In this document: piece after piece, positions 56,363 to 64,000 of the stretch
Layout of the letters: the number at the start of each line of letters is the position of its first letter
Position numbering within the stretch: position 1 is the stretch's first letter
From: Thalassotalea algicola
GTDB taxonomy: Bacteria; Pseudomonadota; Gammaproteobacteria; Enterobacterales; Alteromonadaceae
NCBI RefSeq assembly: GCF_012932965.1
Contig: NZ_JABBXH010000003.1
Span: 248,001-312,000 of the forward strand
Length of the DNA: 64,000 nucleotides
Direction of reading: 5' to 3'
Position numbers and translations under genes: made by a program
Notes under the pieces: model-generated
Told to the model about the DNA's origin: nothing
The model's database searches: none
Seen by the model: the letters and a program-made list of their open reading frames with translations, nothing else

Positions 56363-56671
56363 GTGACAAATAATTGTCTTGTTTTAGTTGGTAATGTGGT
56401 TAAACCACCTCAATTATCAACCAGCCCTGCCGGGGTTCACCATTGTCAGTTTTCGATTGAGCACCGCTCGATACAAGTTGAAGATGGAATGAATCGTCAA
56501 GCATTTGTAAGAATGCAGGTGGTGGCAACAGGCGATTGGTCACAAAGATTAGCATGTGAATTAACTGAGGGTATGCAAGTTCAAGTGTCAGGTTTTATTA
56601 ACCGTCACGAATCAAGAAGCGGAAATCCAATTCTTGCATTGCATGCTCAGCAGATTGAAATGATTAATTAG
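56363..56671 (+). CDS. priB: Primosomal replication protein N
   Basis: Single-stranded-DNA-binding OB-fold protein of 102 residues that helps restart replication with PriA and DnaT. The start is GTG 56363, 10 bases after rps[19 protein letters not shown] and CQFSIEHRS are typical of the family. Its location between rpsF and rpsR is the conserved one. Confidence 0.92.
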   Translation: MTNNCLVLVGNVVKPPQLSTSPAGVHHCQFSIEHRSIQVEDGMNRQAFVRMQVVATGDWSQRLACELTEGMQVQVSGFINRHESRSGNPILALHAQQIEMIN

Positions 56672-56681
56672 GAGAAATCCC

Positions 56682-56909
56682 ATGTCACGTTTTTTTAGAC
56701 GTCGTAAGTTCTGCCGCTTCTCAGCGGAAGGTGCTAGCGAAATCGATTATAAAGATATCGCAACACTTAAAAACTATATCACTGAAAGTGGTAAAATCGT
56801 TCCTAGCCGTATCACTGGTACAAGCGCTAAATATCAACGTCAACTTGGTCGTGCGATCAAGCGTGCTCGTTACTTAGCATTATTACCATATACTGATTTA
56901 CACAAGTAA
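56682..56909 (+). CDS. rpsR: 30S ribosomal protein S18
   Basis: Ribosomal protein S18 of 75 residues, the exact usual length. It starts [18 protein letters not shown] and ends LLPYTDLHK. It pairs with S6 on 16S rRNA and may take part in operon feedback. It is ten bases after priB, with a good ribosome binding site (AGGAGA). Confidence 0.97.
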   Translation: MSRFFRRRKFCRFSAEGASEIDYKDIATLKNYITESGKIVPSRITGTSAKYQRQLGRAIKRARYLALLPYTDLHK

Positions 56910-56926
56910 CCTAAAGGGGCATTAAG

Positions 56927-57379
56927 ATGGAAGTTATCCTTCTAGATAAAATCGCCAAGTTAGGCGGCCTTGGTGACAAGGTAACGGTTAAGTCTGGTTA
57001 CGCTCGTAACTACTTATTACCACAAGGTAAAGCTGTATTCGCATCTAAAGCTAACGTTGAGCACTTTGAAGCTCGTCGTGCAGACTTAGAAAAGCAATTA
57101 GCTGAAGCGCTAACTGCTGCTGAAGCAAAAGCTGCTAAAATCACTGAAATGGCTGAAGTAACTATTGCTTCAACTGCTGGTGATGAAGGTAAGCTTTTCG
57201 GTTCTATCGGTACTAAAGACATTGCTGATGCAATCACTGCAGCTGGCGTTGAAGTAACGAAAGCTCAAGTACGTATGCCTTTAGGTACAATCCGTGAAGT
57301 TGGTGAATACGATATCGTAATTCACTTACACACAGATGTAGACGTACACGTTAAAGTTGTTGTTATCGCTGAAGCTTAA
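56927..57379 (+). CDS. rplI: 50S ribosomal protein L9
   Basis: Ribosomal protein L9 of 150 residues, with the N-terminal rRNA-binding domain ([33 protein letters not shown]), the long central helix and the C-terminal domain. It is the last gene of the rpsF operon and is followed by a strong terminator. Confidence 0.97.
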   Translation: MEVILLDKIAKLGGLGDKVTVKSGYARNYLLPQGKAVFASKANVEHFEARRADLEKQLAEALTAAEAKAAKITEMAEVTIASTAGDEGKLFGSIGTKDIADAITAAGVEVTKAQVRMPLGTIREVGEYDIVIHLHTDVDVHVKVVVIAEA

Positions 57380-57394
57380 TTAACAATTTTAATT

Positions 57395-57431
57395 AAAAAA
57401 CACCATGGACTTAGGTCATGGTGTTTTTTTA
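57395..57431 (+). terminator. Rho-independent terminator of the rpsF operon
   Basis: The stem AAAAAACACCATG (57395-57407) / CATGGTGTTTTTT (57417-57429) has a nine-base loop and ends in a T-run. Confidence 0.9.
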
Positions 57432-57527
57432 TGCCTGTAATACAATCTATTAATGGTGAATAGGTGGTATTAAACTTGTATCAAGTCTATAACTATTAAA
57501 GAGATGGATTTTTGACAGGTGACATGA

Positions 57528-59354
57528 GTGCCACAGATTTTTAAGCACACACTAACGGCAGTTATTAAGCGATTTGATATTGGCGCACTAATACTTTATT
57601 TGGCGTGTGTTGGCTTCATATTGACTTCATTATGGTATGAGCAAAACCAACAAGCTGCTCTTATCAATCAAATACCTAGTCAATGGTATCCAAGCGCGTT
57701 AGTTGAAGTAAAGGAACTCACCAGCCAACAAATTATTTATCAAGAGCGAAGTAATCGTTTTAACCTATTGAGAACGGTTAATCGTGACTCACTCCAATTT
57801 GTTTTTATACACCCGATAAGCCTTCTTATAACTTCTTGGCTTTTTCTTGCCTTTAACTTTATTTTTGCCCTTTGTGTATTGGTTATTAGACTAAGTTTAC
57901 TCAAAGCGCTTCAATCAACTTTTAGCCCGATACGAGCTTTAGAAAATTGGGCATCACTTACCCGTATTCATGGCAAAGTACAGCCGATTACAGGTAAAGA
58001 TCCTATTAGTGAATCAATTGCTGAAATTATCAAAAACTTGCAAGAAGCAAAAAATAAGCAAGGCGAAAATGAGCTACAAATTAGGGAGCGTTTATTATTA
58101 GACCCTGAAACGGGGGTAGGTAATCGCGAGTATTTTAATAATCGTTTGGAAGCGTTATTAAAAGAAGAAGATTCTCGAGGTGCTGTGTTGATTATTTGCC
58201 TAAAAGATTACGATACAGTTCAAACCGCCTATGGGGCACATCAAGCATTAGAATCAGTTGAGCAATGTATTGCGTTAATAAAGAAAAGGTTGGTCAACTA
58301 TAGCAACTATTTTATCGCGCGCCCGAATGAAGCTGAACTTGCTTTACTATTACCTGGCCTTTACGCTGATGAAACGGCTAAACTTGCTGATAAGCTAATG
58401 GCCAGTTTTAAGCAAATCCCATTACCTGTTGGTATAACCAAAGATGAATTTATTCATGCAGGCATTGCATGCTTTGCCGGACAAAATCAAGCATATAAAG
58501 TGATGGCTGAAGCGGATATGGCGTTGCGAAATGCGCAACTACAAGGGCCTTCTCAATGGTTTATGTACGACAGTGGCGAGGTTGCTAGCGAAAGTGCTAA
58601 AGGCTCGCTAAAGTGGCGAACATTCTTAACTAATGCGATTGAAAAAAATGCTTTTGTGATTTTCTTTCAACCTGTGATTGCCAGCCAAAGTGATCAAATC
58701 TTACATCATGAAGTGTTATCAAAAGTCCGTGACAACCAAGGAAAGCTCATTAGTGCACGAGTATTTCTGCCTATGGCACAAAAGTGTGGTTTAAATGCAC
58801 GGGTAGATTTGTTAGTTTTTGAACAAGTTTGTCGGCTTTTGCAGTACGAAAAAAAACAACAAGAAGCTTGCAGTCTTAATGTCTCGATTGATGCACTCTT
58901 AGATGAGAAGTTTATTGAAGTGATGTTCACTAGGCTCGCTCATACACCGGATATAGCTAAGCGTCTGATAATAGAGGTTAGTGAATATCACTTGGTTAAA
59001 AAGCATAGCAAACTAATCGCAGTATTAAGTTTGCTGCATGAACTTGGCGTAAAAATACTTGCTGATAAGGTAGGACAATATGTCGTTAGTACAGATTATT
59101 TAAATGATTGCCCAATAAGTTTTATTAAACTACATCGCAGTATCGTTTATCAAATACATGAAAAGATAGAAAACCAAGTATTTATCCAAAGTTTAAAAGC
59201 GCGTTGTATTCAACATAATGTGAAGATTTATGCGTTAGGTGTTGAAAGTAAAGACGAGTGGCGGACTCTAGTTCATTTAGGAGTAACTGGTGGTCAAGGG
59301 CATTTCTTTACAGAGCCTGTGGCGCAGATGGCAGATGCGATTGTATTACCCTAA
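57528..59354 (+). CDS. csrD: CsrD/MshH-like degenerate GGDEF-EAL membrane protein
   Basis: Protein of 608 residues with two membrane helices (about 18-36 and 96-122) around a periplasmic loop, then degenerate GGDEF and EAL domains. The GGDEF site reads RPNEAEL, the EAL site reads HHEVLSK, and the DDFG-type motif is ADKVGQY. Neither activity is therefore expected. The C-terminus (LHRSIV, ENQVFIQSLKARC, LGVTGGQGHFF) resembles CsrD, which promotes RNase E decay of the CsrB/C small RNAs, and its Vibrio homologue MshH. The start is GTG 57528. No msh pilus genes follow. The last 47 bases overlap the convergent gene. Confidence 0.75.
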   Translation: MPQIFKHTLTAVIKRFDIGALILYLACVGFILTSLWYEQNQQAALINQIPSQWYPSALVEVKELTSQQIIYQERSNRFNLLRTVNRDSLQFVFIHPISLLITSWLFLAFNFIFALCVLVIRLSLLKALQSTFSPIRALENWASLTRIHGKVQPITGKDPISESIAEIIKNLQEAKNKQGENELQIRERLLLDPETGVGNREYFNNRLEALLKEEDSRGAVLIICLKDYDTVQTAYGAHQALESVEQCIALIKKRLVNYSNYFIARPNEAELALLLPGLYADETAKLADKLMASFKQIPLPVGITKDEFIHAGIACFAGQNQAYKVMAEADMALRNAQLQGPSQWFMYDSGEVASESAKGSLKWRTFLTNAIEKNAFVIFFQPVIASQSDQILHHEVLSKVRDNQGKLISARVFLPMAQKCGLNARVDLLVFEQVCRLLQYEKKQQEACSLNVSIDALLDEKFIEVMFTRLAHTPDIAKRLIIEVSEYHLVKKHSKLIAVLSLLHELGVKILADKVGQYVVSTDYLNDCPISFIKLHRSIVYQIHEKIENQVFIQSLKARCIQHNVKIYALGVESKDEWRTLVHLGVTGGQGHFFTEPVAQMADAIVLP

Positions 59355-60258
59355 TAAACTCTTCAGGTAGTAATTTTCGTTCTATTTGGCCACCTAAACC
59401 TTGTAAGCCACCCGTATGGATGAGCACAATACGATGGCCGCTAGGAAAGTAACCTTGTTCTAGTAGTTCCAGTAGTGCTAATACCATTTTCCCAGAATAG
59501 ACAGGCTCAACTGGTATGCCAGTTTGTGTGGAAAATTGAGCAAGCTTAGCGCAATCGTGCTCAGAAAACTTTGCGTAACCACCACGATGATAGTCCGTTA
59601 ATAATGTCCAGCTACCATCCTGACTAACATGAGCTAACTCTTCTATTACACTGTTTAAATACTCTGCTTGCTTTAGCACCGCCACGCCTAAAATATGGTG
59701 CTGAGCATTGTCTGCTTTGATCAAACCTGAAATAGTACCAGCGCTACCAACAGGTAGTATTACTGTATCGAAATCAATTTGTTGGTTGAGTTCGGTTATT
59801 ACTTCACCAACACCAGATAGCGCTGTGTGATTGGTACCACCTTCAGGGACAATATAATATTCAGGATATTGTTGTTGCAGCTGATAAAGGTACTCTTCAT
59901 TGTGGCGGCATTTGTAGGTTTTTCTATCAACAAACTCTACCTGCATACCCCAATGTCGTGCCCATGTTAAAGTATAATTATTTTGATACTGAGCTTCGCC
60001 ACGGACAATACCAATAGATTTCATGTTATTTTGTTTGCAAGCATATGCGAGTGCATGAATATGATTAGAATAAGCACCACCAAAACTCAATATTCCCTGT
60101 TTATCAAGCTTTTGAGCAGCTGCAATATTGCCTTTTAATTTTCGCCACTTATTGCCTGAAATGATCGGGTGAATTAAGTCATCGCGTTTAATGAATACTT
60201 CTACACCATAGCGTTGAAATATTGAAAGTTTTATTGGTTGTAATGGAGATGGTAGCAA
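59308..60258 (-). CDS. D-cysteine desulfhydrase / ACC deaminase family PLP enzyme
   Basis: PLP-dependent lyase of 316 residues of the 1-aminocyclopropane-1-carboxylate deaminase / D-cysteine desulfhydrase family. The PLP lysine lies in ISGNKWRKLKGN, and SFGGAYSNHIHALAYA and GSAGTISGLIKA are cofactor-binding. These enzymes release ammonia from D-cysteine or related amino acids. Which substrate applies cannot be told by eye; D-cysteine desulfhydrase is more common in bacteria outside the plant environment. Its 3' end overlaps the end of the csrD-like gene on the other strand by 47 bases. Confidence 0.85.
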   Translation of the reverse strand: MLPSPLQPIKLSIFQRYGVEVFIKRDDLIHPIISGNKWRKLKGNIAAAQKLDKQGILSFGGAYSNHIHALAYACKQNNMKSIGIVRGEAQYQNNYTLTWARHWGMQVEFVDRKTYKCRHNEEYLYQLQQQYPEYYIVPEGGTNHTALSGVGEVITELNQQIDFDTVILPVGSAGTISGLIKADNAQHHILGVAVLKQAEYLNSVIEELAHVSQDGSWTLLTDYHRGGYAKFSEHDCAKLAQFSTQTGIPVEPVYSGKMVLALLELLEQGYFPSGHRIVLIHTGGLQGLGGQIERKLLPEEFIRVIQSHLPSAPQAL

Positions 60259-60333
60259 GGCGAAATTTAATTCTGAAATGGTGTGTGAATTTTGACTTTA
60301 AATTGTAAAAATTACAATTAATTACGCTCAGCA

Positions 60334-63300
60334 TTATCTATCGCTTAAGTTAGAGAATTCGTTTAGTAATGCTTTTATCGCAACAATATCAAAAATATCA
60401 GTGGCTTCTATTAGTCTTGTCGAATAGTCATGAAGCTGTTCAGAGTTATGTTCTTGCGCTAATTGACTAAGATTTTGGGCGAAATTAGCGATATCACTCA
60501 GATTATTATTGAGCTTGAGTTGTTCACATTGAGACATATAGTGATCGGCTAGTAATATTCTTAATGAGTCGCTAATTTGTTGAACAACAGCTTTCTCTTC
60601 TTGCTGAAGACTTTCTTTTTCGTAAGGTAAGTGATTTTTTAATTCAGATATCAACTCTTGTTTTAATACGGGTTTTCTTAAATACCCAGCAAAGTTTTCT
60701 CTTCGCATTAATTCATAATCATCTCGCATTACGGATGCGGTAAGGGCAATAATTGGCAATGTTGGTTTGGATTTTTTTATAATGTTTGCCGCTTGATAGC
60801 CATCCATTTCAGGCATTCGAATGTCCATAATGATCAGATCAAAGTCGCTAGATTCGGCTAATTTTACAGCTTCTAAACCATTCGACGCTTCCATAAACTC
60901 TATGCTAAGCGTACGAAAGATTTCAATTAGTAGTTTTCGGTTGTCTAAGATGTCGTCAACAATCAATACCCGAGTATTCTTGAATTTTACATTGCTAACT
61001 TCTTCGGTGTCTTTAGAGGTGCTTTTTACATCTTTAATCGCAGCGACATCGATACTTCGAAGATAAACTGAGAAGCAAGATCCGACCCCTAGCTTGCTCG
61101 TAACAGATAATTCACCATCCATTAGCTCGGTCAGTCGTCGGCTAATTGTTAGACCTAAACCTGTGCCACCATACTTTCGAACGCTCTGTCCTTCTTGTTG
61201 CTGAAAGCTTTCGAATATATGAGATAGCTTATCTTCAGAGATACCAATGCCTGTATCTTGAACGTCAATTCTTAAATCTACTTTACTATGAATCTTATCT
61301 TCATTAAGCGCAGTTGCTGTTAATGTAATAACACCTTTGTCTGTAAACTTAACGGCATTACCTACTAAGTTGAATAAAATTTGACGAATTCGAGTGGAAT
61401 CTAATAGCAAAGCGCTAGGGATACGTTCATCTATTTCGAGCATGAAATCTAATTGTTTGCTTCGAACGTTCATTGTAAATATTTTGCTGATATCGTCAAA
61501 GATGTCGTGCGGGTTATGGACCTCTTTCGAAATGGTCAATTTACCGGCTTCTATTTTGGAAAGGTCCAAAATGTCGTTAATAAGCAGTAATAAGGAGTTG
61601 CCAGCAGACTTAATTGTTTGCACAAATGACTTTAGCTTATTGTCTTGTATTTGCTCGTGCAAAAGTTCGGTGAAGCCGATAATCGCGTTCATCGGCGTTC
61701 TGATTTCATGGCTCATATTCGCTAAAAATTCGGATTTTGCTTTATTGGCACTTTCAGCTTTATCTTTCTCTTGTTCCAGCGCACGTTCCATCACTATTCG
61801 GTCGTTAAGGTTAACCACAATGTGAAGTAACGCTGTTTTTCCTTGATACCGGATTGGTATTACAGAAAGCAGGCCATCTATAATGCGTTTTTCAGTTGTT
61901 GTAATTTGGACCTGTTGTTCATAAATGTCTTCTATGTTTCCATTATAGAATTGAGATGCGGATATTTGATTTATATTGCTTTCGTCTAATTCCAGCTCAT
62001 CAATAGCGTTCGAATTAGCCATCAGTAATCTGTTCGAGTTTATATCTACCACATAAACGATGACAGGAATGTTGTTTATTACAACAGAAAGATTTCTTTC
62101 ACTTTGCTTTAGAGAAAGCTCGGTTTTTGTCCGCAACTCTATTTGTTTTTGTAATTGTTTGTTCCATATAAAGATAACAATGATAATTAAGGCGGCGATT
62201 AGTACCACGATGCCAACCAATTTATAGTCGGTCTTTATAATAAGATCTTTACTACCCCAACGATCTAATACTTGCTGCTTTTCGGCAGTACTAATACTGT
62301 TTAGTACTTTGTTTAAAAGTGGCACCAGCGGCGCGTGCTGTGGTTGTACGGCAAAACTTACTTCAAGTGTGTAATCAGTTTTACCAACAATACGAAGGCC
62401 GCTATAACCTTGTTCTGCAATATAGTAGTTGGCTTGTGCTAATGAGCTAATAAATACATCTGTTTTACCTGAGGATAGCTCTTCTAATCCTTTAGCTGGC
62501 GTATCGACAAACGTAAATTCTTTATTAGGAAACCGACGAATGATGTCCTTGGTGCTAGGGTAGTCTTTTAATAAGGAGATACGTTTATTGATTATTTGCT
62601 CAATACTATTAATGTATTTATTTTCGTTTTGCATAACAAATACGATGGGAGTATTGATATAACTATTTGAAAAAGACATTGAATCAAAGTTTTTGTAATT
62701 GGGAAATGCGGAAACAATATCGGCTTTTTGGCTAAATACCTTTTCTTTACTTTGTTGCCAATTTTCGGTCTGAATGGGTTCAAAAGTAATATTTAGAGTG
62801 TCGGCTACGATTGCTAAGTAATCATGTATGATGCCTACATATTGTGCATCGGCATCTAATGCTTCAAACGGCATCCAGTTTGGATCGCCGACAATAGTAA
62901 ATTTGTTGTTTTGGTTCAACCAAGCTTTCTCACCGGGGGTGAGTGGTACAACTCGTTTAACTCTTTCCAATGAGTAATCAACGAGCCATTTGTCTAATAT
63001 TGGCTGAAGACCATTTGTTTCAAGTGATAATAGTGCCTTGTTTAAAATACTGATGAGTTGGCTATAGTCGTTTCTTACAGCAATGTGCAATGAATTTATT
63101 GGCGAGTTGGGTAATGTTTTAAATGCTTTTATAGAAGTTATATTTTTGGCATTTAGAATATAATTTATAACGGCATGTGAGTCATAAAGTATATCTGCAT
63201 CATTCTCCAGTAACGTTGTTATCGCTTCCTCTGGTGATTCAACATATACCATTGTAATGTTAGGCAATAACCGCTTGATTTCATCTTCTTTAGCGCTATC

Positions 63301-64000
63301 TCTAATAATTGCTATGCGTTTTCCTGATAAGTCATCAATGGTATTTACCCGTGAATCTGTTCGAATAAAGAAGTAATTAAGCAAACTAATATAGGCATTT
63401 GAAAATAGTAAATTTTGTTCTCGCTCTTTTGTTTTAAATGTCGCAACCAGAAGATCTTTTTCTTTATTTTCAACTTCTGCAAGTGAGGTTTCCCATACGT
63501 TGGTAGAGAAATGAAATTGAAGCCCAGTTAATTTTGCTATGGCTAACAAAAGATCATGTCCTAAGCCATCATGCAATCCTTGCTCATTGCTAAATTCAAA
63601 TGGCGCCCATGCATAATCACCAGCAACATTGATCACCGGGTGATGCTTAATCCAAATCTTTTCTTCTTCTGTTAATTGGAGTGGGTTGTTGAGGAATTGT
63701 TCGCCTTGTTGCAAGCTGTCGATATACAAACCGTCACGTTCTGAGGCAAGGTCTTCGATTGTTTTTGTTTTGAACCATTTGTTATGAATATTTCTGTGTT
63801 CAAGTGGGCTGATGGCATCAAGCCCTTTTTGAATTATACTAGCGAGTTCAGGGTGCTGCTTACTTGATACAATATGAATGGGATTCTTGCCTAAATGCCG
63901 TGTGGACTTGAATGGCTTTATTGTATTTATACCTTCTTCTTCTAGCGTATAAATTAGCGCACCATATGTATCAAATAAAATGTCAGCTTCTCGCTGTAAT
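60334..64000 (-). CDS. Hybrid histidine kinase with at least three periplasmic SBP_bac_3 domains, 5'-truncated
   Basis: BvgS/EvgS-like sensor. The minus-strand frame stays open from a TTG at 63729 to the window edge, so the N-terminus is outside. That upstream part encodes the end of another binding domain (READILFDTYGALIYTLEEE). Two full type 3 solute-binding domains follow (about 63.7-62.95 and 62.9-62.25 kb), each opened by an E-K-x-W linker. Then come a membrane helix (near 62.2 kb), a PAS-like domain, HisKA with the phospho-His in NMSHEIRTP, an ATPase domain (FNLVGNAVKF), and a receiver with the phospho-Asp in DLIIMDIRMPEMDG. The final ~95 residues are helical with no clear Hpt histidine. 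It should sense small molecules in the periplasm. Confidence 0.9.
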   Translation of the reverse strand, partial: LQREADILFDTYGALIYTLEEEGINTIKPFKSTRHLGKNPIHIVSSKQHPELASIIQKGLDAISPLEHRNIHNKWFKTKTIEDLASERDGLYIDSLQQGEQFLNNPLQLTEEEKIWIKHHPVINVAGDYAWAPFEFSNEQGLHDGLGHDLLLAIAKLTGLQFHFSTNVWETSLAEVENKEKDLLVATFKTKEREQNLLFSNAYISLLNYFFIRTDSRVNTIDDLSGKRIAIIRDSAKEDEIKRLLPNITMVYVESPEEAITTLLENDADILYDSHAVINYILNAKNITSIKAFKTLPNSPINSLHIAVRNDYSQLISILNKALLSLETNGLQPILDKWLVDYSLERVKRVVPLTPGEKAWLNQNNKFTIVGDPNWMPFEALDADAQYVGIIHDYLAIVADTLNITFEPIQTENWQQSKEKVFSQKADIVSAFPNYKNFDSMSFSNSYINTPIVFVMQNENKYINSIEQIINKRISLLKDYPSTKDIIRRFPNKEFTFVDTPAKGLEELSSGKTDVFISSLAQANYYIAEQGYSGLRIVGKTDYTLEVSFAVQPQHAPLVPLLNKVLNSISTAEKQQVLDRWGSKDLIIKTDYKLVGIVVLIAALIIIVIFIWNKQLQKQIELRTKTELSLKQSERNLSVVINNIPVIVYVVDINSNRLLMANSNAIDELELDESNINQISASQFYNGNIEDIYEQQVQITTTEKRIIDGLLSVIPIRYQGKTALLHIVVNLNDRIVMERALEQEKDKAESANKAKSEFLANMSHEIRTPMNAIIGFTELLHEQIQDNKLKSFVQTIKSAGNSLLLLINDILDLSKIEAGKLTISKEVHNPHDIFDDISKIFTMNVRSKQLDFMLEIDERIPSALLLDSTRIRQILFNLVGNAVKFTDKGVITLTATALNEDKIHSKVDLRIDVQDTGIGISEDKLSHIFESFQQQEGQSVRKYGGTGLGLTISRRLTELMDGELSVTSKLGVGSCFSVYLRSIDVAAIKDVKSTSKDTEEVSNVKFKNTRVLIVDDILDNRKLLIEIFRTLSIEFMEASNGLEAVKLAESSDFDLIIMDIRMPEMDGYQAANIIKKSKPTLPIIALTASVMRDDYELMRRENFAGYLRKPVLKQELISELKNHLPYEKESLQQEEKAVVQQISDSLRILLADHYMSQCEQLKLNNNLSDIANFAQNLSQLAQEHNSEQLHDYSTRLIEATDIFDIVAIKALLNEFSNLSDR

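Noticed and set aside
63727-63729. TTG as the start of the hybrid kinase
   Set aside because: The frame is open upstream to the window edge and codes for recognisable binding-domain sequence, so the codon is internal.

Overview
The window reads as chromosomal DNA of a marine gammaproteobacterium of the order Alteromonadales, most likely Colwelliaceae (Thalassotalea/Colwellia type). This placement is an inference from the AT-rich, densely coding sequence, the MotX component of a sodium-driven polar flagellum, the orders motX-rnr-rlmB and rpsF-priB-rpsR-rplI, a CsrD/MshH-type protein, a PEP-CTERM protein, DUF3581 and DUF2797 proteins, and many cyclic-di-GMP and periplasmic-binding-domain proteins. 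I saw no rRNA, tRNA, insertion sequence, prophage, CRISPR array or integrase. About 56 protein genes are supported. Two run off the window: the 5' part of a sodium symporter gene is missing at the left edge, and the 5' part of a hybrid sensor kinase gene is missing at the right edge.

Layout. 1-8.3 kb: symporter tail, an rRNA-type methyltransferase, a LysE-type exporter coupled to a periplasmic ATP-dependent DNA ligase (LigE type), small membrane and secreted proteins, DUF3581, a GIY-YIG protein, ArfB and a DUF2797 protein, an HDOD protein and a potassium channel. 8.4-10.2 kb: glnK-amtB behind a sigma-54 promoter with two NtrC-like sites. 10.3-18.7 kb: Dyp-type peroxidase, CvfB-like RNA-binding protein, TerB protein, NagX-like membrane acyltransferase and a first RND efflux pair. 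18.8-28.3 kb: an ECF sigma / putative anti-sigma / PDZ operon, an iron/2-oxoglutarate oxygenase, a lipoprotein, a GAF-GAF-GGDEF-EAL protein, a CNNM-type transporter and PBP1b. 28.4-37.3 kb: DUF898 plus M48 protease, pyrB-hemL, an orphan periplasmic binding protein, hemJ with a ClC protein, a coiled-coil membrane protein, and erpA behind an IscR-type operator. 37.4-47 kb: a second RND pair, an M28 peptidase, a PEP-CTERM metalloprotease, an HD-GYP phosphodiesterase and a diguanylate cyclase. 47-57.4 kb: motX (sigma-28 promoter), rnr, rlmB, a three-gene variable insert, then rpsF-priB-rpsR-rplI. 57.5-64 kb: a CsrD-like protein, a D-cysteine desulfhydrase/ACC deaminase family enzyme, and a very large hybrid histidine kinase with at least three tandem substrate-binding domains.

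How it fits together. Most genes are housekeeping or environmental sensing. Nitrogen control (glnK-amtB), iron-sulfur control (erpA) and flagellar control (motX) can each be read directly from promoter elements. Cyclic-di-GMP turnover proteins are dense. The least explained parts are the two paralogous orphan binding proteins (33.0 and 50.9 kb), the ECF-PDZ operon, and the secreted formylglycine-enzyme-like FN3/CBM protein in the rlmB-rpsF slot. I did not find a clear new defence or mobile system.
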